Part shown: piece after piece, positions 10,415 through 20,949 of the stretch
Layout: every line of letters begins with the position of its first letter
Position numbering within the stretch: position 1 is the first letter of the stretch
NCBI GenBank assembly: GCA_023105745.1
Contig: JALGQZ010000002.1
Span: 45,780,497-45,844,496 of the forward strand
From: Austropuccinia psidii
Lineage: Eukaryota; Basidiomycota; Pucciniomycetes; Pucciniales; Sphaerophragmiaceae
Reading direction: 5' to 3'
DNA: 64,000 nucleotides
Notes under the pieces: generated by a model
Database searches by the model: none
What the model saw: the letters and a program-made list of their open reading frames with translations, nothing else
What the model was told of the DNA's origin: nothing
Made by a program: the position numbers and the translations under genes

Positions 10415-10600
10415 TCTCATTACTTAAACCCTAACCACAGCATTGGGAATATCCCCACCAATTTCCCCAAGAACCCTTTGGCAGAGAAGGCCACTCAGCA
10501 TGCTTCCGTGATTGCATTTATCATGTACGCCAACAAGGCACCATACCCTATGGATCTAATACCGGAGCGTAAGGATGGTAAGTGGCGGAGAGAGGATTAG
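10415..10600 (+). CDS. 61-codon GC-richer ORF, possibly an exon
   Basis: The frame reads NPNHSIGNIPTNFPKNPLAE, then KATQHASVIAFIMYANKAPY and PMDLIPERKDG. It ends in TAG at 10598. Base composition is clearly less AT-rich than the neighbouring transposons. A GTAAGT donor at 10578 follows codon KDG, so the coding part may end there and the last residues be intronic. The product is unknown. It lies between the minus-strand exons and the minisatellite, and may be the only trace of a host gene on this strand. Confidence 0.4.
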   Translation, partial: SHYLNPNHSIGNIPTNFPKNPLAEKATQHASVIAFIMYANKAPYPMDLIPERKDGKWRRED

Positions 10601-10702
10601 GCATAAGGGGGGTTGAGGGTGGCATTGGAGGCATATCTTGAGGGTGCCGCAGGAGCATGAGGATTGTAAGCGGCAGGGGTGCAGAAGCATAAGGAGTGGT
10701 GA
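10560..10702 (+). repeat. G-rich minisatellite, left part
   Basis: Degenerate units of roughly 90-110 bases begin with gtaag followed by g-rich words such as ggcggagagaggattagg and gcagaagcataagga. The array is interrupted at 10703 by solo LTR C1 and resumes at 12493. Confidence 0.5.
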
Positions 10703-11042
10703 TGTAAGGTTTGGATATGAAACATTGATTAAAAATGAAGTACTTTTCCTGACCTCAAAATTTGTATAAGGTAAAAATCAATTAAAAATAGTAAGAAATA
10801 TTTTTTTAAGAGAAAACACGCTAATTTTATTGTTTATAACTTCATTAGTATAAAAAAATAATATTATAAAGATTTATTGTTTTACCAACAATAAAAATTT
10901 ATCCAAAAATACTCTACAAGAGATATTTATGGCTACAAAAGAAATTTCTTCAAGAGAAATTTCAATTGGAATTAATTGAGAAAGGAACTGCAGGAAGTTT
11001 ATCAAAGAACAAAGTCTTTAAAAAGAATATTAAAGATAAAAC

Positions 11043-11477
11043 ATGCCCAAAAGTGACCACAGTGAATTTGGAAACAAAGTGACAAAGCTAACAGTGATGA
11101 AAGATGCTTTAATTCACTTTTGGGGTGGTTCAGGGGTAAAAATGATTATAAGAGTTACAAAAAATGACTATAATGATTTTTTCACATGGTTAAAAGGTTT
11201 AAAATGATTTGAAAAAGGTGGTTGGAATCTCTTATTGATTGTTTTAACAGTGTTTAAACTAATTATAAAAGGAAAATAGTCTAACATAAAGAGAAAAGTG
11301 GGGCAAAGAAGACATTCTTTTATAGTCATCAATTTTCTGACTCCAAAAGTAAAATTTACTCTTGTCAGTCGTGAAAAACAGTCTGACAACAGAAAAGCCA
11401 ATTATGGCATCATTGAACCCTGGTTTAGACAAAAACAGGGCTGGTTTAAGCCATTTTTAGCCATTTTAGACCCTTAA
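11043..11477 (+). pseudogene. C1 LTR antisense frame (145 codons, two stops)
   Basis: On the strand opposite to element transcription, an ATG opens MPKSDHSEFGNKVTKLTVMK. The frame continues through FFTWLKGLK, FKLIIKGK, KRKVGQRRHSF and PKVKFTLVSR to a TAA at 11475-11477. There are in-frame stops after GLK and after IKGK in this copy. The same frame is open for over 120 codons in the C2 5' LTR and recognisable in the other C LTRs. The product would be strongly basic. I recognise no family. Confidence 0.35.
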
Positions 11478-11581
11478 ATCAGCTATTACTATAGTAATAC
11501 CTGGTCTAGAGCCTTCAAAACACGTCAGAATGTGTGTAAGAGGCGCAGAAACCAGTTAAAACTGCTCTTACTAACATTGTT

Positions 11582-11779
11582 TTAACTTAAGGGTAGCTTT
11601 ACCCTCTTGGCAGAAGTTAAAACCACCCTGGTTGGTATCAAAACCTCATCATCAATTCAGTCACAGACCCTGTGACTCAATTCCGGGCCAAAAGTGATAA
11701 ACCTTTGTGTAGACTTTGACATCTCACGCCGGTAAGCAAGGATTTTGGGGGTCTGGCTCCCCCTTAGAGCTAGAGTTCC
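11582..11779 (-). pseudogene. C1 LTR sense frame (66 codons, one stop)
   Basis: Element-sense frame reading ALRGSQTPKIL, RFITFGPELSHRVC, one TGA, then IDDEVLIPTR, a short run into AKR and VKLPLS, then TAA. Equivalent frames occur at the same place in the C2 and C3 LTRs with the same terminal stop. Function unknown. Confidence 0.3.
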
Positions 11780-12012
11780 TTTGCCCCCCCAATTTATTTT
11801 TTCCTTTAATTCCTCATCATGTATTATACTTGCAATTTACATATGTAATTCAATTGAATTGTACAGTATAATACAGTAATAATTGATACCTCATATGTAA
11901 ATCAAAGTTCACTTCTGTAATACACACGCACATTTTGACATTTCAATTAAATTCAATTGAAAATACTTCAATTCCTCATAGCTTCTAAACTAAACACAAA
12001 TTTGATGGTTAA

Positions 12013-12026
12013 CACCACATGTGGTG
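12013..12026. promoter_or_regulatory. Perfect palindrome in C1 LTR
   Basis: CACCACATGTGGTG is its own reverse complement and has an E-box core (CACATGTG). It is kept in four of five C LTRs in the window, so it may be a transcription-factor site in U3. Confidence 0.4.
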
Positions 12027-12492
12027 TGAATTCAATTAAAGTTCTGAGTATTTTCAATTCTTGTATTGAAAATACTAAAAACTTAATTTAAGCTTATTTA
12101 GAGTTGAGTTACAAACATTTCACTCAGAGGTGACCCCACCTAATTTTTTATGAGGAATCAAATAGTGAAATAATTTTTATATTCTTATTTTTTGGACAAA
12201 AAGTTATCATATGTTTTATATAGCTTTTTACCAAATATATTTTAATTTCACAATTTTTATTAAAAATTCATTTTTACTTAATTTTTACAAGAACAAATAT
12301 AATTTAATAATTTTAAATTTTATTGTAATTTTATTTTTAAATTATAATTAAATTTTGTTTTTTAAATATAAATTTGTATTTATATTTCAATTTTCACTTT
12401 TATAATATAAATTATTTTATTTTATTTATATTTGTGTCTTAATTTATCTTTTGTGGTCTTTTGGGTATATGAAAATACCTCTAAGGCTCACA

Positions 12493-12600
12493 GGTGAGGG
12501 GGGATATGGGGGGTAGTGTTGCAGTCACATCTAGAGGGCAGTGCGGGGGTGTAATAATTGTAAGTGTTGGAGAGGATTAGGCAGGGATGCAGAAGCCAAT
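12493..12600 (+). repeat. G-rich minisatellite, right part
   Basis: Continues the array broken by C1, with words such as ggtgaggggggatatggggg, gtaagtgttggagaggatta and ggcagggatgcagaag that match the left part. Confidence 0.45.
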
Positions 12601-12905
12601 TCATGCATGAGAGTAGGCATGATAAAGGGGTGAGATTACAGAAGTCTTCTCATGCCAAACCTCTGCCTTGCACCATGAGGTGTAATTACCCAAACCTTGC
12701 GAATAGTGTTGAATGGGTTTGGGCTTTGAGTGACATTCTCATGTGACACATTTGACAATTGACATTGCCTTGATGCAGATGTGACATGACCCACTAAATC
12801 CAGTGACTATAATGTTACCTTAATGTGACTGAAGCAATATTTTAAACTGACTGCAGTGCAACATGAAGTCAATTGACGGCGATTGATGCAACATTTGACC
12901 CGGTG
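12601..12905. other. Unassigned non-LTR DNA
   Basis: I see no coding frame with support, no terminal repeats and no match to the LTR families here. A 60-codon plus-strand open stretch (12564-12746) overlaps the minisatellite and looks fortuitous. The D1 5' LTR begins abruptly at about 12906. Confidence 0.5.
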
Positions 12906-13951
12906 AAAGTTTAAGCTTCAAATTGATCATTTATGATCACCCACTGTAATCTTATTTTGAGCTCAACAGTTACTTAAGTGATACAAATGGTGAATATTCT
13001 TATATTATGATTAATACTAATAAAATCCACAAACTTTAGACTTCTGCCAAGCCTATGTTGTCATCAAATGTAGAGTTATAGTGATAACTCTAAATAATGG
13101 CATAAGAATAAGATAAGATGGTTGAATTATGATTTAAGCATCACTAAACCTTGGAATACTGAGAAGATCCTGTTGATACCATCAGTAATAGTCTACTAGA
13201 AGCCTGTTGGACTCTAGGAGGGAAGATTTTACTCTATTTCCCCCTCAGACACATCAAAAACATTAAAACATTAAATGAAACGGTAATTTCTTTATTCTTT
13301 ATATATAAATTCATTATATTATTAAATAAAAAAGATTATCTTAGTTATAATCACCATTCTTGACATGATTACATCAATTTTTTAATTGTTTTTGCTAATA
13401 TTCTCTCTAAAGCTCTAGATCCACATAAAACCAAGAATATTTGTAATTTCTTTTATTTTTATTTGTAAATAAAATTTAAATTAGTTTTATTTACCATATT
13501 TGCCATATATTAATCCAAAATTATTATATTAAGAATCAAAAGTAGGTTAGTTTCACTGATCATGATATTTTTTCTCTAATGTTATCCTAAATAATTCTTT
13601 TATTAATATAAATGATATTTATATTAATATATAACATTAATATTAGTAATAGTATTGTTATAAATTGTTTTTTTGATTATTAAACAACAATTCCTTACAG
13701 ATTTATTATTTGTTGGTAAACATAATCCATTTCCATAAATATATTAATTATCAAATATCAATATGTTTATTTTTATTACATTATTCTTTTATAATATAAA
13801 TTATATTATTATATTTTAATAAGATAATTATTCTATGCCATTATTATCATAATTATTGTTATCTAATTCTCAAAGCTTCATAAGTAAATTCATAGTACAA
13901 TAATCAAAATATTTATAATATTTTCTTATTGTTTCATAGTCAAACCTTACA
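12906..13951 (+). mobile_element. D1 5' LTR, family D, 5'-truncated
   Basis: Aligns with the second half of the D3 solo LTR and the D1 3' LTR, and ends CAAACCTTACA two bases before a primer-binding site. The first roughly 700 bases, including the TGTGAGCC start, are missing, so no target duplication can be tested. Confidence 0.85.
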
Positions 13952-13953
13952 TT

Positions 13954-13969
13954 TGGGGGCCTACCCATG
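13954..13969 (+). other. D1 tRNA primer-binding site
   Basis: TGGGGGCCTACCCATG, two bases after the LTR. It matches the A/E site except in the middle bases. Confidence 0.7.
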
Positions 13970-14429
13970 ATATTTACTTAAAAGACCTTTAAAAGAGATA
14001 TTCAAATTGGGCTTATCCAAGAATAAATTATATCTATAATTGGACATTATATAATAACTATATATTTATTGATTTTAAAAGCTATTCAGGGATTTGAAAA
14101 GCATTTGTACTATCTTACACATGGTTTTTCAAATTCTCAGAGTTACAAGAACTTTATTTGAGTGACTCTAGTTATTAAGAATAAAATTATAATATAAATA
14201 AATTTTAAAAAAAGGATCATCTTAATTTTTCTTTTATTCTTTAAAAATAAAACTATAAAAAAACTCAATAAAAAGAAGTCAGTTTTATTCCTTTTTAATC
14301 ATTTCTTGATTTATTTTATTTATTTCAAGATATAAAAGCAATTTTGACATGGAAATTGCCATATCTTATCACAAATACCACTTTTTATAAAGAAGACTTA
14401 TATTTATTTGTCTTTTTTATCCTTTGCAG
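13970..14429 (+). other. D1 leader
   Basis: AT-rich untranslated stretch with no supported frame. It ends at a good acceptor, TATCCTTTGCAG, at 14429. Confidence 0.5.
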
Positions 14430-14571
14430 ACAACCCAACAGAGGACAATCAAACAATTGTTGAGAGATTAGTAGAATATACTTGTCCAACCTCTCCAAAA
14501 CCTGTTTCTAATAATAAAAAAGAAAGCTAAGAAATTATTTCTTCCAGGACCCACTACTCAGGAATCCGAAG
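14430..14571 (+). CDS. D1 upstream exon of the spliced Y frame
   Basis: After the TTTGCAG acceptor the exon reads NPTEDNQTIVERLVEYTCPT and then SPKPVSNN. After a one-base shift it continues KKKAKKLFLPGPTTQESE up to a GTGAGT donor at 14572. Exit is phase 1, as in A1, C2 and C3. The residue content is polar, as in the other families' exons. The frameshift makes this copy non-functional as it stands. Confidence 0.4.
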
Positions 14572-14652
14572 GTGAGTACTTCTCTTTGAATTTCCATAAA
14601 AAGAAATTTTAGTGTCCTGAAATCCTTTTCTCTTCTTATTTATGACTGATAG
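14572..14652 (+). other. Putative 81-bp intron containing the D1 gag start
   Basis: Donor GTGAGT, acceptor ATGACTGATAG at 14652. The ATG eight codon-bases before the acceptor is at the position of the gag start in C2 and A1. Joining is phase 1 into frame Y (EDDPNTPSNQMELDSEVE). Confidence 0.45.
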
Positions 14653-15296
14653 AAGATGATCCCAATACTCCATCTAATCAGATGGAGCTGGACTCAGAAG
14701 TAGAGTTGATCCCGTAAAAGGAAAAGGAAAGGGAAAAATACTCAGTGGAACAGAATCCACACAAGGAAGTGCCATATCCCAAAGGCAAGTCCCAGAAATT
14801 CCCATAATATCTGAACCAGAGTTGGAACTAAGTATGAGTAACTCCAACAGATATAAATCACATTCAGAGGGCTCAAATAGCCATTTATATGAGCCAGTAC
14901 AAGCGGTATTAAATGGTTTACAAAGACAAGTATTGGGAAATTTTGCCACAAATACACCAATAAGAGATGAATTCCTGGCACATCCCAGAAAAATTCCACA
15001 AAGAGGAGGAAATAGTGAAATACTCCAATGGATGGAATCGACTATCATCAAAACCTCAAATCAAATATATAAAGGATTACCATTTCAAAAAGAGGGAGGT
15101 AAGCAAGGAAGAAGCCCCGGTAGTTTCTACCAGAAACGCTCAATCCAACCAACCTCCCCAAGAAGGAATGAAGAACAAGAAGCAAAACTCAAGGAAACCA
15201 TATTCCCCAAGCTACAGGATTCCAAAAAAACAAAAATATGCCATGTAAAATGTCTTCAATATGGCCAGAACCTCAATAGAATTCAAGGACAAATAG
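14653..15296 (+). pseudogene. D1 frame Y (degenerate)
   Basis: In the frame reached by splicing, the sequence reads DDPNTPSNQMELDSEVELIP and meets several stops. It then opens for 93 codons (14967-15248) with MNSWHIPEKFHKEEEIVKYS, NGWNRLSSKPQIKYIKDY and RKPYSPSYRIPKKQKYAM. A TAA is followed by NVFNMARTSIEFKDK and a TAG at 15294. The NGW motif and the YRIPK...AM.NVFNMAR ending match Y in A1, C2 and C3. Confidence 0.5.
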
Positions 15297-15334
15297 AAAA
15301 AATAATGAGACAACCTCATTTCCCAAAAGAATAA
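14822..15334 (+). pseudogene. D1 gag N-terminus, frame X (170 codons)
   Basis: This frame overlaps Y for most of its length. It reads MSNSNRYKSHSEGSNSHLYE and later QWMESTIIKT, then LQDSKKTKICHVKCLQYGQN near the end. The last motif aligns with QDYQIGAFSHGKCLQYGQD of frame X in A1. It leads toward the gag helical region (15337-15552). Several breaks separate it from the capsid. Confidence 0.55.
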
Positions 15335-15336
15335 CT

Positions 15337-16874
15337 TTGTCTCCTGATGTTGTAAATACTTTAACAGAATTAAAAAATAGTATTTTACTTGTTAAAGACA
15401 TTAAAAATAGTTTATTATCTTTACAAGAAATAAATAATATCTTATTATATCTAACAAATATTGTTTTACAAAATGAAAAAGAAATTTATAATATTAATTT
15501 TATGGTGAAAATAATAAACCAAAAGGTTTTATTGAGAATAATCAGAAATTAATACAAGGATGGCAGTAATTGTATAAATAAATAAGAGATATCAAATAAA
15601 AAACTTTGAAAATTAATTATGACGTGAGTATTTATAATCTTACATTAAATTAAACAAATTAAATATTCCTGTTGAAAAATTTGAAGTAAAAACTTCATCA
15701 CCTCAGAAATTACTTCTAGACCATGTAGAAAAGTGTGATGAAGCAAGAATGAATCTCAAAAATGACATTCAAAGTGAAATAAGACTTATTACTGAAAAAA
15801 GCATACAATAAATGAGGCTAACTTAAATATGCAAAAGTTATCAACACAATTTTCTCATATAAGGGGTCCTGTTAAACCAAAAGAGTAAATAACAAATCCA
15901 TTAATAATAGACTTGAGTCATCAATACAATAACCAAGTCTTAATGAAGAAAGCACCACAGCTAAAAGAATGGCCAACATTCACAGGTGAAGGTGAATATT
16001 ACCATATGTCATTTATTAAAAAAATTGACATGTTACAAGAGGATTATGCAATACCAGAGGAATTAATCACTTCCAGATTACATTAATTGTTTGAAAAATC
16101 TACAAAAAGATGGTATTATGGCATATAACAAACAAATGGAAAAAAACCTGGTCTTGGTGGAAAAATGAAATAATCACCAAGTGGGAAAATGATTCCTGGA
16201 GGTACAACATACAAAATGCATTTGAAAATTTCTTTCTTTGACCCAGATAAAGATAAACCATTGACTTGGTTCCTAAAACAATTTGAAAGATTAAATGCAC
16301 TGTATCCAGAAATTTCACAGAAAATGGTGCATGTGAAAATGCCCAAGAAATGTGGAGGAAAACTAGAACATTCTCTAATAAGCAGGTGTATAGAAAAATG
16401 CCCCATAGAAGAGTATACTAATACATTAGAAGATATAGTGACAAGAACAAAAATTGGCAGAAAATGGAAAAATTGGACATTAAAAGCCCAAATAAGCCAC
16501 TTATCAAGAAATATAAACCAAAAGAACCTTTCAAACCCAATACACCCAACACTAATGAACAAAGAAAATGCCATAAATGTGGAGGTATTGGACACTTAGC
16601 AAAAAATTGCCTTAAAAAGGCCAAAATCAATTAAATTGTGGAAACATAAGACCAAACTGAAAAATAAGATGAATCTGATTCTGAAAAGGACACTGAATAA
16701 TCAGAAACTTCTGAAAGTGATGAGATTGATATAATTAATGCACAAACTAATAATATTGGTGTAGTATATGAAGTACTAGATGTAAATTCAAACCTACCAC
16801 AAGTTGAAACATTTGATACAAGCCTCATCAGCATACAAAATTCCAAACTGAATAGAAACAAACCAGCAAAAGGA
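15337..16874 (+). pseudogene. D1 gag: coiled region, capsid and zinc knuckle, broken
   Basis: 15337-15552 is a helical Asn/Ile-rich gag segment. The capsid follows with frame breaks: EWPTFTGEGEYYHMSF near 15970-16015, then a WW-type segment, then LTWFLKQFERLNALYPEISQ in 16189-16599. A perfect CCHC knuckle, CHKCGGIGHLAKNC, is encoded at 16569-16610 but in a different frame from the preceding capsid. These are the same modules in the same order as A1, so this is the nucleocapsid-containing half of gag, now a pseudogene. Confidence 0.8.
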
Positions 16875-16970
16875 ATGGGATATACAGCTGGAAAATCAAG
16901 TATAAGCACCGTCATGGTTGAAAACCAAAAGGAAAAAGCAAGCTTAGATACAGGAGCATACTTTACCTGT
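16875..16970 (+). pseudogene. D1 protease N-terminal part, split by solo LTR F
   Basis: GYTAGKSSIS and then SLDTGAYFTC, with the catalytic DTG intact. The reading frame is interrupted at 16971 by the F LTR. Protease sequence resumes at 18968 with DYLKTII and DWDEKRIPIQGVKF, which correspond to the DYLQ...W...LPI segment of A1. Confidence 0.75.
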
Positions 16971-18967
16971 TGTGGGAACTCCTCCTGTGTGGGATTAAAA
17001 TTAGGCAGTACCTGGAGGGGGAAATCACAGGTAACTAGTTTTAAATTGCTAAACACTCCTGTAACCAAGAGTGGCAAGGGTGTATTGCCTGCCCCTCCTA
17101 AAATACTGAACAAAATCTTCCTTGGAGCTCACAAGCCAAAATAAAATTAGTAAGTGGCTTTACAACTGCAGAAGACAAAATTCAGCAGTCTCAGATCAGA
17201 CCTATTCAATATATAATAATAAATTTAATGTCAGTAATTTGGTTGATTTTTTAGATTTAATGAAATACTTGTCTGTTTTAATTTTAATTTTATAGTGAAA
17301 TTGAGGTGATTTTTTTCTTCTTGGTTAAAAGTCCTTTTGTAAAATGTATTTTTAAGGTGTTCTGGAAAATTTGATGAGTGTTGATAAAGGTAATTTTGTT
17401 AAGGTAAAGTTAAAATAGAGTAAAAGAATTTTTTTAAAGGTTTGTTATCTCTTTAAGAGCGTTTAATAATAAGATAAAATTGTATTTGTAAAATTTAAGA
17501 GGTAAGATTCTTTGATATTGGATTTTTAAAGAGGTAAGTTATTTTTAATTCTTGATAAATGGTGTTAACCTTACTGGATAAAATATTTTAATGGAGTGGT
17601 AACCCTAATCTTGGGTACTGGATAATTTTTATTTTTATTTTAATAATAATAAGATTCCACTGAGCTTAGCTGCTGGGCAATCTTTAACACTATACTTCCA
17701 CTGAGCATAGCTACTGGGAAAGTAAAATTCACTATAATTTTCTGGACTACCTCCCAGGTGAGGGATGAATTATTCCTATGCTCCTATTTTGCAGTGGATA
17801 TAATGTGAATGGAATATAATTTTCATGGGGGAGATTTTGAAATTTGCGGGGAGAGAGCCCCTCTATTTATACCTTTTGGGATCCCAGGGGGCCCTCCATG
17901 GGAGCTTTCATTTTCCACTTTAATTCCTCTTTATTTCATCATGTGACTCTGTTTTTGGTGAAGACCTTTCTTGCATGGGTCAGGTGATTTAAGGTTTGGT
18001 GATAATATTTTCTCTGCACAGCCTCCATTAATCACATGATGGGTTTTTGGTGAATTAATTATGATATTATATTTCTGGATTTTACTTGCATTAATGAGGT
18101 GATTTCTTTTTGGCTGTGTATTTTTCTTGTGCATAGCATTTTTTTCTGTCACATGATATGCTGTTGGTGGGTGCAGTATCACATGATGACCTTGTATTTC
18201 CTTTGCATATGTTACTTTTAGGCTTGGTAGAAGTGGCTGTGTAATTAATGCAGGTTTCCTGGCTGTGTTCCTTCTTTTGAACTTTAAAATGAGGTCAGGT
18301 GATAATTTCTTTCACTGATGAATTAACTGTTTTTATGAGATGATGTGATTTTTGAGTTTGACACATGCTGTGCATGGTCATTTGGTTAGGTTTTAATTAA
18401 AATTGTGTACTTCATGCGGCTTGTTGGAACTAGCTTTGGTTTGCATGAGGTGATTAGTGGTATAAATAATTTTGATTCTGTTTTAAGGTTTCAAGTGGGG
18501 TTACTGTGGATTTAAGATAAGGTACTCCTGTGGCTGTGTTGTAAATGCATTGCAGGAATTCCATGGGCTTTAGCTTTTCATCATGTGACTTTTCTATGTT
18601 GAGTGCTAGGTTGCTGTGTAATTCATGCAGGTGTCCTTCTATTTCTGCATGAGTCCTGTGGCTATAAGGGGGTGTAAAGCTGGGTGGTGTGTGTAATATA
18701 AAGGGTGGTACCTTATTTGTTGTAGCTATTTTACTATATGTAGCTCTATTTTTACATATGCATAATGAAATTGAATAATTTACTTAAACCCATACACTGC
18801 TCTTTGGTGCCTGTTCCATGGCTTTATGAGTTAAATACAGCTTCTTGCTGTAAAATTGACTTTTTGGTGTAAAATTTGAGTGTAAGTCTGCCTGTAGGCT
18901 GGATTTACTGCTGTTATGGGGTACTATGAGCTTGAACCTGGTGAAAAAAATGGTATGGAATACCACA
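16971..18967 (-). mobile_element. F solo LTR (1997 bp)
   Basis: The insertion starts TGTGG and ends CCACA. It is flanked by ctgt on both sides (16967-16970 and 18968-18971), and removing it restores the D1 protease order. There are no internal genes, which suggests a solo LTR of a family otherwise absent from the window. A TATAAATAG box lies on the minus strand at 17863-17871, which is my reason for the orientation. The 4-bp duplication is short for Ty3/gypsy; a 5-bp site with a mismatch is possible. Confidence 0.65.
17863..17871 (-). promoter_or_regulatory. TATA box candidate in F LTR
   Basis: TATAAATAG on the minus strand, followed by a GC-rich stretch. It is about midway through the LTR, where a U3 promoter would lie. 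Confidence 0.35.
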
Positions 18968-20358
18968 CTGTGTTTGTTAGGATTATTTGAAAACAATTAT
19001 ATAAGATTGGGATGAAAAACGTATACCAATACAAGGGGTTAAATTTTGTAGTGCAAGTGAAAGCATGAATCCCCTTGGAATTATTGACTTAAAACTAATT
19101 TATCCTAACCCTTCCTAGTGTATAAGAGTGAAAGTACAGTTTTTAGTAATATAAAACTGTACTAGTAACAATTTTATACTTAGAAACTATTACTTATCAA
19201 TTTATGGCATAGATATCTCTGATCAAAAAGACAGATGTTTTACCATAGGAGACATTAAGAGGCATAAATCTTGTTTTTTAAATAACAAAAAAATACAGTT
19301 AGAAAAAATGAAGAGAATAGCCCATAAAATATTCTTTCATAAGAGAACAACTTAATGAAGCAGAATTAAATCAATAATTAACAGAAAAATGAAAGAAAGA
19401 TTTATTGACCTCTTATTTAAATACAAAAAGCCTTTGCAACTGATAAAGAACCATTAGGTGCAATAATTGTACATTAAGTAGACATTATTCTTAATGTAGA
19501 AAAGCCCTATCCAACTCTACTAAGAAGACCAGCTTACCCAGCCATCCCAAGAGCTAGAGAAGCCTTGGAGATACACATTAAATAATGAATGGACCTTAGA
19601 GTATTGAGAAAGGTAGGACATAATGAGCAAGTAGAAGTCTCTAAGCCTGTCATTATAACCTGGAACAATGGAAAATAAAGGATTGTAAGGGACTTGAGAT
19701 CTTTAAACACCTATACTAACCCTGACAGGCATCCAATACCCAGAATCCATGAGACATTAACACAATTGTCACAGGGTAGGTTCATTACATCCATGGATGC
19801 TCTAAAAGGTTTTCACCAAAATGTCTTAACAGAAAATTCCAAGAAACTACTGAGGATAATAGTTCACTTTGGAATATATGAATACTTAATAATTCCATTT
19901 GGTATAAAAATGCACCTTCCCATCATCAAAGAAAGATGAATACCAGATTTTCTGACGAATTATCAGAAGGATGGTTAATTATCTACATTGATGATATCAT
20001 AGTTTTCTTAGAAACTTGGGAAAGTAATTTAACAAGACAAGAGAGAGTCTTTCAAAAAATAGTACAAGTAACTATGAAGATTTCCTTGATAAAGTGTCAT
20101 TTTTCATACAGTGAACTGAAATCACTATGACATGTTATATCTGGACTAAGTTTGGGCATATATAAAAACAAAGTAGCAGCAGTACTACTGAAACTAATTT
20201 GGCAGACCAAAAAAGTAATACAATCATTTCTAGGTTTTGCTGGTTATTACAGACAGCATATAACACATTTTGAAATAATTTCCAAATCCTTGTACAAGCA
20301 CTGTGACCAACGGGCAGTCTATGAAATAATTGAAGAAAGGTTTAAAGCATATGAGTAA
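18968..20358 (+). pseudogene. D1 protease C-terminal part and reverse transcriptase
   Basis: After the F insertion the frame fragments give SASESMNPLGIIDLKLIYP, then a decayed LG.DYL segment, then the RT. RT pieces are RSLNTYTNPDRHPIPRIHET (19694-19939) and [20 protein letters not shown] (19936-20130; YIDD at 19984-19995 intact). The thumb follows, with [14 protein letters not shown] (20152-20358). Multiple stops and shifts occur between pieces. Order and motifs match the A1 and C3 polymerases. Confidence 0.85.
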
Positions 20359-20937
20359 TTGGAAAATTCCCTCACAAATGCCCCATTTCTTCTAATGCCA
20401 GATTTGAAACTACCTTTCAAGCTTTACATTGATGCTTATGTAGAAGTACTAGGTGCTTAACTACACCAGACACAAATCAACCATGATAAACCTGATGAAG
20501 GACCACTTTACTTCAATTTAAGAAAAATTAATCCAACAGAAGCAAGATATGGATCAGGCAATCTGGAATGTCTTTTCCTAGTGCAAGATTTAGAAAAATT
20601 ACACTATTTCTTGGATGGAACAGTGTTTGATGTGATAACAGACTGTAATGCTGTAAAATATTTACTGAAGATGAAGACATCAAATAGACACATGCTGATA
20701 TGGAAAATTTTTATCCAGGAATATGGAGGAAATATGACTAGAGCTCATAAATCTGAAAGTATTCATAAAAGCTCATATGGTCTCAGAAGATGGGCTTTAG
20801 CAAATACACCTGAAACCCCAGCATGGGTACCACAGGAAGAGCATCATATAGAAGGCTTATGTGTCACAGATTTTGGCACAGAGTTCTTTAACCAAGTTGA
20901 AGGAAGCTATGAAATGGACAAGAAATTTAATATCTGA
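20359..20937 (+). pseudogene. D1 RNase H
   Basis: FKLYIDAYVEVLGA near 20415-20455 is the RNase H start; the Gly-Asp after it is changed compared with other copies. The part 20581-20937 contains [20 protein letters not shown] and ends in the Ser-rich spacer before integrase. A stop at 20458-20460 and other breaks inactivate it. Confidence 0.75.
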
Positions 20938-20949
20938 CTCCAAATTCTA

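Larger units (their letters stand above)
10703..12492 (-). mobile_element. C1 solo LTR, family C (1790 bp)
   Basis: On the minus strand it starts TGTGAGCCTTAGAGGTAT at 12492 and ends CTTACA at 10703. It is flanked by a perfect 5-bp duplication, ggtga (10698-10702 and 12493-12497), with no internal element genes. This is the expected product of recombination between the two LTRs of a full element. Confidence 0.95.

Noticed and set aside
10427..10437. Telomere-like aaccctaacc word
   Set aside because: Only about one and a half TTAGGG-type units on the reverse strand, inside an open reading frame; no array.
14674..15051. Minus-strand 125-codon ORF in the D1 gag region
   Set aside because: Lies opposite the X/Y overlap and reads as hydrophobic antisense. 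The plus strand has motifs shared with other elements.
16966..17000. F as a coding extension of the D1 protease
   Set aside because: The open frame past 16971 is fortuitous. True protease sequence resumes at 18968 after an insertion with matching ctgt flanks.
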